64,000 nt of DNA from Pelomonas sp. Root1444 (GTDB lineage: Bacteria; Pseudomonadota; Gammaproteobacteria; Burkholderiales; Burkholderiaceae_C): positions 62,001-126,000 of the forward strand of contig NZ_LMFP01000027.1 of assembly GCF_001426885.1 (NCBI RefSeq). The letters are read 5' to 3'. Below are positions 43,701-55,507 of this stretch, piece by piece. How positions within the stretch are numbered: position 1 is the first letter of the stretch; each line of letters starts with the position of its first letter. Below the pieces are notes generated by a model. The model was not told where the DNA came from. It saw nothing but the letters and a program-made list of their open reading frames with translations, and ran no database searches. The position numbers and the translations under genes are program-made.

Positions 43701-44879
43701 ATGAAGCTGGCCGCCCGGCTCGACCGCATCGAGCCTTTCTACGTGATGGAGCTGGCCAAGGCGGCAGCGCGGGTCGCCGCAGGGCCGCTGTGCGACGCGG
43801 CGCAGGGCGGGCGCCGCATGATCCGCCTCAACGTCGGCGAGCCCGACTTCGGCGCCGCACCCGCTGTGCGCGAGGCGGTGGCGCGCGTGGCGCAAGGCCC
43901 CACGCCGTACACCGACGCCCTCGGCCTGCCCGCCTTGCGTGAAGCGATCTCGCGCTGGTATGCACAGCGCTTCGGGTTGGCCGTCTCGCCCGATCGCATC
44001 GCCATGACGGCCGGCGCCTCGGCCGGCCTGCAGCTCGCCTGCCTCGCCCTCTTCGAGCGCGGCGACGAGGTGCTGATGCCAGACCCCTGCTACCCCTGCA
44101 ACCGCCATTTCGTGACGGCCGCCGACGCCATGCCGCGCTTGCTGCCCACCGGCGCTGCCGAGCGCTTTCAGCTGGGTGCGCAACAGGTTCGCGACGCATG
44201 GACCCCGGCCACGCGCGGCGTGCTGCTGGCCTCGCCCAGCAACCCGACCGGCACGTCCATCGCGCCCCAGGTGCTGGCCGACATCGCCCGCTTCGTGCGC
44301 GGGCGCGGCGGCGTCACGGTCATCGACGAGATCTACCTGCCGCTGAGCTACGACGAGCACTTCGGCCACAGCGCCTTGGCCCTGGGCGACGACATCGTCT
44401 CGGTCAACAGCTTCTCCAAGTACTTCGGCATGACCGGTTGGCGGCTGGGCTGGCTGGTGCTGCCGCCGGCTCTCGTGCCGGCCATCGAACGGCTGGCGCA
44501 GAACCTCTACATCTGCCCGTCCACGCTGGCACAGATGGCGGCGCTGGCCGGCTTCGAGCCGGCGTCCATCGCCGAGTTCGAACGCCGCCGCAACACGCTG
44601 CGTGAGCGCCGCGACTACGTCGTGCCGGCCCTCAACGACCTCGGCCTGACCGTGCCCGTCGCGCCCGATGGCGCCTTCTACGCGTGGATGGACGTCAGCC
44701 GCCATCACGCCGACAGCTGGGCCTTCGCGCACGAGCTGCTGCAGAGCGCCCAGGTCGCGCTGACGCCGGGCCGCGACTTCGGCCTGGCCGACCCGCAGCG
44801 CTGGATGCGCCTGTCTTTCGCGTCGTCGATGGAAGACCTGGAAGAAGCCATGCGCCGCCTGCGCGAGGTGATCGCATGA
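43701..44879 (+). CDS. Class I/II PLP-dependent aminotransferase
   Basis: A 392-residue fold-type I aminotransferase. NVGEPDFG is near residue 42, SNPTGT near 178, IDEIY near 207, and the PLP-Lys in SFSKYFGMTGWRLGW near 238. It is related to the aspartate/alanine aminotransferase group, so the amino-acid substrate cannot be assigned. The start at 43701 follows nusB by 10 bp and it overlaps ybgC by ATGA. Confidence 0.85.
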   Translation: MKLAARLDRIEPFYVMELAKAAARVAAGPLCDAAQGGRRMIRLNVGEPDFGAAPAVREAVARVAQGPTPYTDALGLPALREAISRWYAQRFGLAVSPDRIAMTAGASAGLQLACLALFERGDEVLMPDPCYPCNRHFVTAADAMPRLLPTGAAERFQLGAQQVRDAWTPATRGVLLASPSNPTGTSIAPQVLADIARFVRGRGGVTVIDEIYLPLSYDEHFGHSALALGDDIVSVNSFSKYFGMTGWRLGWLVLPPALVPAIERLAQNLYICPSTLAQMAALAGFEPASIAEFERRRNTLRERRDYVVPALNDLGLTVPVAPDGAFYAWMDVSRHHADSWAFAHELLQSAQVALTPGRDFGLADPQRWMRLSFASSMEDLEEAMRRLREVIA

Positions 44880-45271
44880 ACTTCCAGTTCCAGGTTCGCG
44901 TGTACTGGGAAGACACCGATGCCGGCGGCATCGTCTTCTATGCCAACTACCTGAAGTTCTTCGAGCGTGCCCGCACCGAATGGCTGCGCGCCGCGGGTGT
45001 CGAGCAGCACCAGCTGCGCGAGGACACCGGCATCATCTTCGTCGTCGCGGCCACCAGCCTGCGCTACGCCGCCCCGGCGCGGCTGGACGACCTGCTGACC
45101 ATCACCGTCGAACCCCAGCCTGCCGGCCGTGCCAGCCTCGTCGTGCGTCAACGCGCACTGCGGGGCGACACGTTGTTGGCCGAAGGCGAGATCCGCATCG
45201 GCTGCGTGCGCGCCGACGACCTGAAACCGCAACGCCTGCCCGACCGCGTCGTCGCGGCGATCACCGCATGA
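44876..45271 (+). CDS. ybgC: YbgC-type acyl-CoA thioesterase of the Tol-Pal locus
   Basis: A 131-residue hot-dog protein beginning MNFQFQVRVYWEDTDAGGIV; the Asp of DTDAGGIVFYANYLKFFERARTEWLR is catalytic in the 4-hydroxybenzoyl-CoA thioesterase group. YbgC is classically cotranscribed with tolQRA. It overlaps the aminotransferase and tolQ genes by 4 bp each. Confidence 0.9.
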   Translation: MNFQFQVRVYWEDTDAGGIVFYANYLKFFERARTEWLRAAGVEQHQLREDTGIIFVVAATSLRYAAPARLDDLLTITVEPQPAGRASLVVRQRALRGDTLLAEGEIRIGCVRADDLKPQRLPDRVVAAITA

Positions 45272-45942
45272 ACCAAGACCTCTCCATCGTCTCCCTGATC
45301 CTGCACGCCAGCTTCGCGGTGCAGCTCGTCATCGCGGGCCTGCTGCTGGTGTCACTGGCCAGCTGGAGCGTCATCTTCGGCAAGCTCATCGGCCTGGGCC
45401 AGATCAAGCGCCGCAACGACGCCTTCGAGGCCGAGTTCTGGAGCGGCAAGAACCTGAACGACCTGTATCAGGCCGTCGGCAACCGCACTGACGGCGCGCC
45501 GCTGGAGCGCATCTTCGCGTCCGGCATGCGGGAGTTCATGAAGCTGCGCGAGAAGCGCGTCACCGACGCCGGCGCCCTGCTTGACGCGGCCCGCCGCGCC
45601 ATGCGCGCCAGCTTTCACCGCGAACTCGATGCGATGGAGAGCAACCTCTCCTTCCTGGCCTCGGTGGGCTCCGTGTCACCCTACGTGGGCCTGTTCGGCA
45701 CCATTTGGGGGATCATGCACGCCTTCGTCGGCCTGTCCAACCTGACGCAGGTCACGCTGGCCACCGTCGCGCCGGGCATCGCCGAGGCGCTCGTCGCCAC
45801 GGCCATCGGCCTGTTTGCGGCCATTCCGGCCGTGCTGGCCTACAACCGCTTCGCCCGCCAGATCGACCGCAGCGCGATCACGCTGGAGACCTTCATCGAA
45901 GAGTTCTCCAACATCCTGCAACGCAACTCGACGCAGCACTGA
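45268..45942 (+). CDS. tolQ: TolQ
   Basis: A 224-residue membrane protein with three hydrophobic helices (near residues 8-35, 127-150 and 170-195). It contains SPYVGLFGTIWGIMHAF (near 142) and ATAIGLFAAIPAVLAYNRF, the MotA/TolQ/ExbB signature. With TolR it forms the proton-driven motor of the Tol-Pal system for outer-membrane invagination. Confidence 0.92.
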   Translation: MNQDLSIVSLILHASFAVQLVIAGLLLVSLASWSVIFGKLIGLGQIKRRNDAFEAEFWSGKNLNDLYQAVGNRTDGAPLERIFASGMREFMKLREKRVTDAGALLDAARRAMRASFHRELDAMESNLSFLASVGSVSPYVGLFGTIWGIMHAFVGLSNLTQVTLATVAPGIAEALVATAIGLFAAIPAVLAYNRFARQIDRSAITLETFIEEFSNILQRNSTQH

Positions 45943-46376
45943 TGGCCTCCGTCTCCGCCCGCGGCGGCCGCCGGCGCCGCACGATGAACGAGATCAACAT
46001 GGTCCCGTTCATCGACGTGATGCTGGTGCTGCTCATCATCTTCATGGTCAGCGCACCGCTGATCACGACCGGCCTTGTCGACCTGCCCAGCGTGGGCAAG
46101 AGCCGCCAGCAGCCCGAGCACGTCATCCAGGTCATCGTCGGTACCGACGAGAAGCTCAAAATCAAGGTCGACCAGTTGGAGCCTGAATCCATCCCGGCCA
46201 ACCGCCTGGCCGAGCGCGTCAAGAAGGCCCAGGGCAAGGACGCGACCAACCCGGTCGTCATCTCCGCCGACAAGAACGTCAAGTACGAGGCCGTGGTGCA
46301 GGTCATGGACACGCTGCAGCGCGCCGGCATCCAGCGCGTGGGCCTGGCCGTGAAGAGCGGTGCATCGTCCAACTGA
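45942..46376 (+). CDS. tolR: TolR
   Basis: A 144-residue protein whose ATG lies in the tolQ TGATG overlap. The basic N-terminus is followed by MNEINMVPFIDVMLVLLIIF, with the proton-conducting Asp in the single helix, and a periplasmic domain follows. It pairs with TolQ, and its stop overlaps the tolA start. Confidence 0.92.
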   Translation: MASVSARGGRRRRTMNEINMVPFIDVMLVLLIIFMVSAPLITTGLVDLPSVGKSRQQPEHVIQVIVGTDEKLKIKVDQLEPESIPANRLAERVKKAQGKDATNPVVISADKNVKYEAVVQVMDTLQRAGIQRVGLAVKSGASSN

Positions 46377-47242
46377 TGTCGACCACGGCCCTGCGTCCTC
46401 CTGAAGCCGCCGGCATCGGCCGCGGCCTGGCGCTTGCGCTGCTGGCGCACGCACTGCTGATCATCGCGCTGACCTATGGCCTGAACTGGCACAGCGACTC
46501 GTCGCCCGCCTTCGAGGCCGAGCTGTGGTCCTCTGTGCCGCAGGTCGCTGCGCCGCGCGAGGAAGCGCCGCCCGAGCCCGAACCCGAGGCCCCCAAGCCA
46601 CCGCCTGAACCCGACCGCCGCGCCCAGCAGCGCGCCGCCGACGAAGCCGCCGCCGAGCAGCGCGAAGCCGAGATCGCGATCGCCAAGGCCAAGAAGGCCA
46701 AGGAAGAAAAGGCCCGCGAGGAAGCTGCCAAGCTCGAACGCGACAAGGCCGCCAAGGACAAGGCAGCCAAGGACAAGGCCGCGAAAGAGAAGGCGGACCA
46801 GGAAGAGCAGGATCGCAAGAAGGCGAAGGAAGCCAAGGCGGCCAAGGAAGCGAAGGAGGCCAAGGACGCCGACGCCCGCCGCGAGGCGCAGCGCCAGGAA
46901 AACCTGCGCCGCATCCAGGGCATGGCCGGTGGCACGCCGGGCTCCACCGGCGCGGCCGCTCAGAACGCAGCGCCGTCGGCGGGCTGGAAGGGTCGCGTTG
47001 TTGGACGCATCAAGCCGTTGATCATCTACTCCGGCAATCGCGACGCCAACCCGACGGTGTTGGTGCGACTGACTCTGGGGCCGGATGGACGCATCCTTGG
47101 CACCCGGGTGCTCACCGCCAGTAGTGACGCCGAATGGGATCGCGCGGTCCTGCGCGCCATCGAGAAGGCCGAAATGCTGCCGCGCGATACAGATGGCCGT
47201 GTGCCGCCAGTCGTCGACCTCAACCTCTTCCCGCTCGAATAG
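46376..47242 (+). CDS. tolA: TolA-like protein
   Basis: A 288-residue protein. An N-terminal transmembrane helix lies near residues 16-38, then a Pro/Glu stretch, then a long Ala/Lys/Glu coiled-coil (about 75-185), and a C-terminal TonB/TolA-type domain (LIIYSGNRDANPTVLVRLTL onward). It couples the TolQR motor to the outer membrane. TolB and Pal are not next to it: a convergent gene overlaps its end by 23 bp. Confidence 0.9.
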   Translation: MSTTALRPPEAAGIGRGLALALLAHALLIIALTYGLNWHSDSSPAFEAELWSSVPQVAAPREEAPPEPEPEAPKPPPEPDRRAQQRAADEAAAEQREAEIAIAKAKKAKEEKAREEAAKLERDKAAKDKAAKDKAAKEKADQEEQDRKKAKEAKAAKEAKEAKDADARREAQRQENLRRIQGMAGGTPGSTGAAAQNAAPSAGWKGRVVGRIKPLIIYSGNRDANPTVLVRLTLGPDGRILGTRVLTASSDAEWDRAVLRAIEKAEMLPRDTDGRVPPVVDLNLFPLE

Positions 47243-47726
47243 ACAGCACGCGGTCGACGGACCAGCGCCCAGCGCCCCACAGTGCGATCGCGAGCGCCAG
47301 CACCCCCCACAGCGTGTGCTGCGCCTGGGCGGCCGGTGTCAGGTCATCGGCCATCAGCGACAGCACCGCCATCAGGTTGACGACGAAGAGGCCCGCGCCG
47401 GCAAAGCGCGTCGCCAGGCCCAGCACCAGCAGCACGGGCAGCACCAGCTCGCCGGTGGTGCCCAGGTAGGCCGCCAGCGCCGGCGGCAGCAGCGGTACTT
47501 GGTAGATGTCGTTGAAGAGGGCCAGCGTCGACGACCAGTCGCGCAACTTGGTCAGGCCCGACATGAAAAAGACCTGCGCCACGTAGAGCCGCGCCGCCAG
47601 CAGCGCGAGCGACTGGAGATGGCTGACGACACCGTCGAGCGGTACCGGCAGACGCGTCGGCCGGGGCGGCGAGATCTCGCCGGGGTCGGTGAAGGCGCGC
47701 AGCGCGGCGGAGGCAAAAGCGTTCAT
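47220..47726 (-). CDS. DoxX-family membrane protein of the bufferin operon
   Basis: A 168-residue membrane protein with about four hydrophobic helices and the DoxX motif VAQVFFMSGLTKLRDW (near residue 50). It is the last gene of the DUF2282-DUF692-DUF2063 operon and overlaps the DUF2063 gene by 4 bp. DoxX-like proteins are frequent partners of bufferin clusters. Its role there is not established. It overlaps tolA convergently by 23 bp. Confidence 0.78.
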   Translation of the reverse strand: MNAFASAALRAFTDPGEISPPRPTRLPVPLDGVVSHLQSLALLAARLYVAQVFFMSGLTKLRDWSSTLALFNDIYQVPLLPPALAAYLGTTGELVLPVLLVLGLATRFAGAGLFVVNLMAVLSLMADDLTPAAQAQHTLWGVLALAIALWGAGRWSVDRVLSIRAGRG

Positions 47727-48424
47727 GGCGTGGAAGTCCGGTGGGTGGATGGCGTCGACCTGACTCCCAGCAGCCAGGCGTTCTGCAGCGCGGCTTGCAG
47801 CCAGGCGCTGAAGTCGAAGTCGGCCCCGGCGCCAGAACCTTTCACTTCGGCCTGCGCCAGCGCATCCGCGAGGCTCGCGTCGGTCAGCAGCGCGCGCAAG
47901 AAACACGCCTCGGCGGCCGATAGCGCCCGCGATTCGCCCCGCCAACGCTGGCGCCACACCAGCACCGGGCCCGTGCGCTGATCCAGCAGGGCAACGCCCG
48001 GCCGCAGTTGCAGCCACAGCTGCTCGGGTGGCAGGTGGCCGAGCAGCGCCAGCGATTCGGCGTCCAGCCCGGCATCCGCCACGCGTTCGGCCTCGTGCAG
48101 CGCCCAGTCCAGCCGGGCCAGATCGGGCAGGCCGGAGTTCTCCCCGGCACGCGCGACGAGGAATGCGGGCAGCGCGCCACCCCACTGCGCCAGGTCGCCG
48201 CGCTCGGGCGGGTGGGTGCGCCAGAACGTCCAGGCCAAGGCGGCGAAATCGTCCTCGCCCAGCGCCTCGCGCAAACGGATGAACGGCACCGCCAGCGCCT
48301 GGGCCGACAGCGCGCGCAGGTTGTTGCGATAAGCGGCCAGGCCGCGCTCGCTGCGGGTCAGGGTGGCCGGCGCATCGCCGCGCCCGAGCAGCGCATGGAC
48401 CAGGGCCTCCTGCTCGGCCTTCAT
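47723..48424 (-). CDS. bufC: DUF2063 (HvfC/BufC-like) protein
   Basis: A 233-residue protein of the DUF2063 family. The N-terminus ([11 protein letters not shown]) is followed by [12 protein letters not shown] and then [24 protein letters not shown]. In bufferin clusters BufC is the partner of the DUF692 enzyme and is thought to present the precursor peptide. The start at 48424 lies inside the end of the DUF692 gene (4-bp overlap). Confidence 0.8.
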   Translation of the reverse strand: MKAEQEALVHALLGRGDAPATLTRSERGLAAYRNNLRALSAQALAVPFIRLREALGEDDFAALAWTFWRTHPPERGDLAQWGGALPAFLVARAGENSGLPDLARLDWALHEAERVADAGLDAESLALLGHLPPEQLWLQLRPGVALLDQRTGPVLVWRQRWRGESRALSAAEACFLRALLTDASLADALAQAEVKGSGAGADFDFSAWLQAALQNAWLLGVRSTPSTHRTSTP

Positions 48425-49275
48425 GTCTGCAAAGCCCTCGCGCGCTCGCACTCGCCCAGCAGCACGTCCAGTTCGGGCACGGCGGCGTCCCATTCGATCA
48501 GCGTGGGCACAGGGCCCAGGCGCTCGATGGCGTGCGCATAGACGCGCCAGACTTCATCCCGCACCCGGCTGCCGTGATCGTCGATGACCAGGCCGTCCGC
48601 CAGCTCGCAGTGCCCGGCCAGGTGGATCTCGCCGACGCTGCCCGGCCGGATCGCATCGACCCAGCGCATCGCCTCACGGGCCGCCTCGTCCGGCGCCAGG
48701 CCGGCATTGCGCGCATTGACGAACAGGTTGTTGACGTCCAGCAGCAGCCCGCAGCCGCTGCGCTGCGTCAACAGATTGAAGAACTCGGGTTCGGCCAGGG
48801 TGTCGCCGTCCCAGCCGACATAGGCGCTGATGTTCTCGACCAGCATGCGCCGGCCCAGCCGCTGCTGGACCGTGCCGACATGCTTGGCCATCAAGGCCAG
48901 CGATTCGTCGTTGAAGGGAATGGGCAGCAGGTCCGCCGCATGCAGGCCCGAGCCCACGCGGGCGAAACAGGCATGGTCGGACACCCACTGCGGCTGCACG
49001 CGCTCGACGAGGCGGGCGAGCCGGTCCAGATGCCAGGGGTCAAGGCCGGTCGCCGAGCCCAGCCCGAGGCCGACGCCATGCAGGCTGACGGCATAGGCCT
49101 CGCGGCCGGCCTCCAGCACGGCCAGCGTCGCGCCGCCGTCGGCGAAGAAATTTTCCGAATGGACCTCGATGAAGCCGAGGGCCGGGCGGCGCGCCAGCAG
49201 CGCTTCGTAATGCGGCTGGCGCCAGCCGATCCCAACGGGAGCGGCCGGCGCCAGCAGGGCCGATGCAGCCGGCAA
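48421..49275 (-). CDS. bufB: DUF692 multinuclear iron oxygenase (BufB-like)
   Basis: A 284-residue TIM-barrel protein of the DUF692 (MNIO) family. Candidate metal ligands are in [10 protein letters not shown] (near residue 37), SLHGVGLG (near 66), WVSDHACFA (near 98), [11 protein letters not shown] (near 145), [12 protein letters not shown] (near 178), and EIHLAGH (near 218). These enzymes modify Cys residues of precursor peptides, to thiooxazoles in bufferins. The target is very probably the adjacent DUF2282 protein, whose stop is 3 bp upstream. Confidence 0.87.
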   Translation of the reverse strand: MPAASALLAPAAPVGIGWRQPHYEALLARRPALGFIEVHSENFFADGGATLAVLEAGREAYAVSLHGVGLGLGSATGLDPWHLDRLARLVERVQPQWVSDHACFARVGSGLHAADLLPIPFNDESLALMAKHVGTVQQRLGRRMLVENISAYVGWDGDTLAEPEFFNLLTQRSGCGLLLDVNNLFVNARNAGLAPDEAAREAMRWVDAIRPGSVGEIHLAGHCELADGLVIDDHGSRVRDEVWRVYAHAIERLGPVPTLIEWDAAVPELDVLLGECERARALQT

Positions 49276-49278
49276 GGC

Positions 49279-49557
49279 TTACTTCTTCTGCTTGGCCTTA
49301 GCCTCGTCGGCCGTCATGCCGCCGGCGCTCTTGCAGCTGCCCTTGGCGACGTATTTCCATTCCTCGGCGGCGTTGTCCGTCTTGGCCTGGCCGGCGCAGG
49401 AATGGCTGCCGCTCATGTTGGCGCAGTCGTTCTGGCCCGCCTTGGCGATGCCGTAGCACTTCTCCTTGGCGGCCTTGTCCTCGGCCTGGGCGTGGGCGAC
49501 GAGACCGAGGGACAGGGCGGCAGCCAGGGCCGAGGACACGAGGGCTTGGTTCTTCAT
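49279..49557 (-). CDS. bufA1: DUF2282 bufferin precursor (BufA1-like)
   Basis: A 92-residue secreted small protein. The signal peptide ends near HAQA/ED (residue 25). Four Cys remain in the mature part (residues 34, 45, 54, 75), in the family pattern KCYG...NDCA...HSCAG...GSC. DUF2282 proteins are bufferin precursors: metallophore peptides exported to the periplasm, modified by DUF692/DUF2063 partners, and protective against copper. The start at 49557 lies in a 99-bp divergent gap with the sigma factor gene. Confidence 0.87.
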   Translation of the reverse strand: MKNQALVSSALAAALSLGLVAHAQAEDKAAKEKCYGIAKAGQNDCANMSGSHSCAGQAKTDNAAEEWKYVAKGSCKSAGGMTADEAKAKQKK

Positions 49558-49656
49558 GGGATCTCCGAAATGTTGGGGGTAGCGGAAAGGCGGCCGATGA
49601 TGCGGCGGCAGGAACGAAGTCGCAAGACGCCCCGCACTCCTTACACTCCGCGCCGC

Positions 49657-50232
49657 ATGACCGCTTCACCCGACCCTTTCAGCCAGATCGAAGCCCTGCG
49701 CCCGGTGCTGCTGAAGTACGCGCGGCTGCAGCTGCGCAACGCGGCCTGGGCCGAGGACGCCGTCTCGGAGACGCTGCTCGCCGCGCTCGAGAAGCCCCAG
49801 TCCTTCGCGGGCCAGAGCCAGCTCAAAACCTGGCTGATCGGCATCCTCAAGCACAAGCTGGTCGACCAGATCCGCAAGAACAGCCGCGAGCTGTCGACGA
49901 CCTGCACGGCCGACGACGGCGAGGATCTCGACGACCTGCTGTTCGCCAGTGACGGCCACTGGCGCGAGACCCAGCACGATTGGGGCAACCCCGAGGACAT
50001 GCTGCGCCAGCTGGATTTCATGAAAGTGCTGGAAGCCTGCGTCGAGAAGCTGCCGGGCCAGCAGGGCCGGCTGTTCATGATGCGCGAATGGCTGGAGCTG
50101 GAATCCGACGAGATCTGTAAGGAGCTCGCCATCACGCCGACCAACCTGTGGGTCATGCTGCACCGGGCCCGGCTCAGGCTCAGGGATTGCCTGCAGGCCG
50201 GTTGGTTCGGTGCCGCCGGAGGAGCGACTTGA
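49657..50232 (+). CDS. ECF-type RNA polymerase sigma factor
   Basis: A 191-residue sigma factor. Region 2 includes [24 protein letters not shown] and [19 protein letters not shown]; region 4 includes [26 protein letters not shown] (quoted in part) and [12 protein letters not shown]. Related sigma factors (for example Neisseria sigma-E) are linked to DUF2282/DUF692 operons and Msr genes. It is divergent from the bufferin operon and coupled to a zinc-finger anti-sigma gene. A metal or redox-stress signal is inferred. Confidence 0.87.
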   Translation: MTASPDPFSQIEALRPVLLKYARLQLRNAAWAEDAVSETLLAALEKPQSFAGQSQLKTWLIGILKHKLVDQIRKNSRELSTTCTADDGEDLDDLLFASDGHWRETQHDWGNPEDMLRQLDFMKVLEACVEKLPGQQGRLFMMREWLELESDEICKELAITPTNLWVMLHRARLRLRDCLQAGWFGAAGGAT

Positions 50233-50423
50233 TCAAGCCGAAGATCACCTGCCGCGAGGCGACGGAAATCCTGCTCCGGGGCGAGGACCGCAGCCTGCCG
50301 CTGGCCGAGCGGCTGTCGCTGCGCCTGCATCAGCGCAGCTGTGGCAACTGCCGCCGCTTTGCGCGCCAGGTGGCGCTGATGCGCCAGGCGAGCGCGCGCT
50401 GGCGCAAGTTCAGCGAAGACTAG
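50229..50423 (+). CDS. Small zinc-finger (zf-HC2-like) anti-sigma factor
   Basis: A 64-residue cytoplasmic protein starting at TTG 50229, inside the sigma factor stop, with GGAG at 50221-50224. It has an N-terminal Cys (ITCREA) and the core LRLHQRSCGNCRRF, an H-x3-C-x2-C zinc-binding signature of redox-sensitive anti-sigma factors. No membrane helix is present, so it is a soluble type as in ChrR/MseR-like regulators. It probably holds the upstream sigma factor until zinc release or oxidation. Confidence 0.8.
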   Translation: MIKPKITCREATEILLRGEDRSLPLAERLSLRLHQRSCGNCRRFARQVALMRQASARWRKFSED

Positions 50424-50432
50424 GAACAGGCC

Positions 50433-51086
50433 CTAACTCGTCGGCCCGCCTTCGTCCGGGTCGCCCGCGGCCGGTTGCGCATCGCCCGACAGCGAGATCG
50501 CGATCGCCAGCTTGATCGCATCGATCTGCGCGGCCAGGCCCATGCTGGGCACGCTGGGCTGGGTGCGCGCGGCCTGTTCGGGCAACGCCGGCAGGTGGAT
50601 GAAGCCGCTCATCAGGCCGCGGCCGGCGAGGCGGTGCTGAAGCTCGAAGAACAGCTGGTTGCAGACGAAGGCGCCGGCCGACAGCGACAGCCCCGCCGGG
50701 TGCCCGGCGGCGCGCAGGCCGTCGCGGACGGCCTTGACCGGCAGCGTCGAGAAGTAGGCCGCGGGCGCATCGGTGCGCACCGGCGTGTCCAGCGGCCGTT
50801 CGCCGGCGTTGTCGGCGATGCGCGCGTCGATGAGGTTGACGGCCACGCGCTCGATGGAGACCTCGCTGCGGCCGCTGGCCTGGCCCAGCGCGATGACCAG
50901 CTCGGGCTTGAGCACCGCCAGCGCGTCGGCCAGCGCCTGCGGCGCGCCAACGAACGTGGTCGGCAGGCAGCGCGCATGCACCGTCGAGCCGGCAATGACC
51001 TGGCCGTGCAACGACCGCGCCACTTCCCAGGACGGGTTGATGACCTCGCCGCCGAAAGGCTCGAAGCCGGTGAGCAGGATGTTCAT
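50433..51086 (-). CDS. pcp: Pyroglutamyl peptidase I-like protein
   Basis: A 217-residue peptidase C15 protein starting MNILLTGFEPFGGE. The catalytic Glu is in SEVSIERVAVN (near residue 78), the Cys in SAGAFVCNQLFF (near 141), and the His in GFIHLPALPEQ (near 165). It removes N-terminal pyroglutamate from peptides. It is convergent with the anti-sigma gene and divergent from the first pilus ATPase gene. The C-terminal 20 residues are acidic and probably disordered. Confidence 0.85.
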   Translation of the reverse strand: MNILLTGFEPFGGEVINPSWEVARSLHGQVIAGSTVHARCLPTTFVGAPQALADALAVLKPELVIALGQASGRSEVSIERVAVNLIDARIADNAGERPLDTPVRTDAPAAYFSTLPVKAVRDGLRAAGHPAGLSLSAGAFVCNQLFFELQHRLAGRGLMSGFIHLPALPEQAARTQPSVPSMGLAAQIDAIKLAIAISLSGDAQPAAGDPDEGGPTS

Positions 51087-51205
51087 GAGCCCCATTCTCC
51101 CAGCCGGCGCTGCGCAGGGGCAGCAAGTTGAAACCGGTGTTTTTCGGGGCAAACCGCGCGCGGGCCGGCCTCCATAATCAGCCGGCAACCTGCCAACGCC
51201 CACGC

Positions 51206-53743
<2,538 letters not shown>

Positions 53744-53769
53744 AGCCTCTTCGCCTCTTCTGAGCTGCC

Positions 53770-55497
53770 ATGGCCGAAACCGCAGATACCGCTGCTGCCC
53801 CCCGCCCCAAGCTGCGCCTCGGCGACGTCCTCGTCGAGCAGCAGCTGATCTCGGCCGAACAGCTCGGCCAGGCGCTGGAGCTGCAGCGCGCCACCGGCAA
53901 GAAGCTGGGCCGCATCCTCATCGAGGCCAACCTCATCACCGAGGAGGCCCTGGCCCATGTGCTGGCGCGCCAGCTGCGCGCGCCCTTCGTCAACCTCAAG
54001 ACCTTCCCGCTCAAGACCGATCTCGTGCGCCTGCTGCCCGAGACCCCGGCGCGGCGCTTCCGTGCGCTGGTGCTGGAGGAGCGCGGCGACACGCTGCTGG
54101 TGGCCATGGCCGACCCGCTGGACCTGTTCGGCTTCGACGAGCTGGCCAAGATCCTGAAGCGCCGCCTGGCCATGGCCGTCGTCGCCGACAGCCAGCTGCC
54201 CGCGGTCTTCGACAAGCACTACCGCCGCAGCGACGAGATCTCGGGCCTGGCCAAGGCGCTGGAGAAGGACATCGGCGACGCGGTGGACTTCGGCGCGCTG
54301 CAGGCCAGCGTGGGCCAGGAAGGCGCGCCGGTCGTGCGGCTGCTGCAGAGTGTGTTCGAGGACGCCACGCGGGCCGGCGCGTCCGACGTGCACATCGAGC
54401 CGCAGGAAGGCGAGCTGCTGATCCGCAACCGCGTCGACGGCATCCTGCAGACGCTCACGCAGGCCGACAAGCGCATCGCACCCGCGCTGGCGCAACGCCT
54501 GAAGCTGATGGCGGGCCTGGACATCTCCGAGAAGCGCCTGCCACAGGACGGCCGCTTCACGCTGCGGCTGTCCGACCGCACGCTGGACGTGCGCCTGTCC
54601 ACCATGCCCAGCCAGTATGGCGAATCGGTCGTGATGCGGCTGCTCGGTCAGGGGTCGGCGCTGCGCCGGCTGGACCAGATCGGCATGCCGGACGACATGC
54701 TCAGGCGCTTCCGCGAGCTGCTCGGGCGCGACGCCGGCATGATCCTCGTCACCGGCCCGACGGGTTCCGGCAAGACCTCCACGTTGTACGCGGCGCTGGC
54801 CGAGCTCGACGCCGAACAACAGAAGATCATCACCGCGGAAGACCCCATCGAGTACCGCCTGCCGGGCCTCACGCAGGTGCAGGTCAACGACAAGATCGAG
54901 TTCACCTTCGCCAAGGTGCTGCGCGCCGCGCTGCGGCAAGATCCCGACGTCATCCTCGTTGGCGAGATGCGCGACGCCGAGACCGCCGAGATCGGACTGC
55001 GTGCCGCCATCACCGGCCACCTGTTGCTCAGCACCTTGCACACCAAGGACACCGTCTCCACGCCGTTCCGGCTGCTGGACATGGGGGCCCCGCCCTTCAT
55101 GGTCGCCACCTCGCTGCAGGCCGTGCTGGCACAGCGGCTACTGCGCGGCGTCTGCAAGCACTGCGCCGAGCCGCACCTGCCCACGCCGCAGGAGCAGGCC
55201 TGGGTGGAGCAGGTGCTGGCCCTGAATGGCGAGACCGAACCGGTGAAGAGCGTCAAGGGCCGCGGCTGCGCCGAATGCAACGGCACGGGCACGCAGGGCC
55301 GGCGCGGCATCTACGAGATGCTGGAGCTGGACCCCGACATGGCGCTGGCCATCCAGAAAAGCGATGCCGGCGCCTTCCTGGCCGCGGCCCGACGCGCATT
55401 GAAGGGCAAGACCCTGGCCGACCGCAGCCTGGCGCTGGTGCGCGAAGGAAAAACGTCGCTTGCCGAGGCTGTGCGTATCAGCGTGGACGCTGAATGA
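53770..55497 (+). CDS. mshE: MshE-type pilus ATPase
   Basis: A 575-residue ATPase. An MshEN N-terminus (LGDVLVEQQLISAEQLGQAL onward) with two helical repeats is followed by ASDVHIEP, Walker A TGPTGSGKTSTL (near residue 330), Walker B VILVGEMRDAETAE and the zinc Cys pairs CKHC and CAEC. Known MshE proteins bind cyclic di-GMP through the N-terminal domain; that function is inferred here. It is followed by the platform gene, with a palindromic element between them. Confidence 0.88.
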   Translation: MAETADTAAAPRPKLRLGDVLVEQQLISAEQLGQALELQRATGKKLGRILIEANLITEEALAHVLARQLRAPFVNLKTFPLKTDLVRLLPETPARRFRALVLEERGDTLLVAMADPLDLFGFDELAKILKRRLAMAVVADSQLPAVFDKHYRRSDEISGLAKALEKDIGDAVDFGALQASVGQEGAPVVRLLQSVFEDATRAGASDVHIEPQEGELLIRNRVDGILQTLTQADKRIAPALAQRLKLMAGLDISEKRLPQDGRFTLRLSDRTLDVRLSTMPSQYGESVVMRLLGQGSALRRLDQIGMPDDMLRRFRELLGRDAGMILVTGPTGSGKTSTLYAALAELDAEQQKIITAEDPIEYRLPGLTQVQVNDKIEFTFAKVLRAALRQDPDVILVGEMRDAETAEIGLRAAITGHLLLSTLHTKDTVSTPFRLLDMGAPPFMVATSLQAVLAQRLLRGVCKHCAEPHLPTPQEQAWVEQVLALNGETEPVKSVKGRGCAECNGTGTQGRRGIYEMLELDPDMALAIQKSDAGAFLAAARRALKGKTLADRSLALVREGKTSLAEAVRISVDAE

Positions 55498-55507
55498 GCG
55501 CCGCTCG

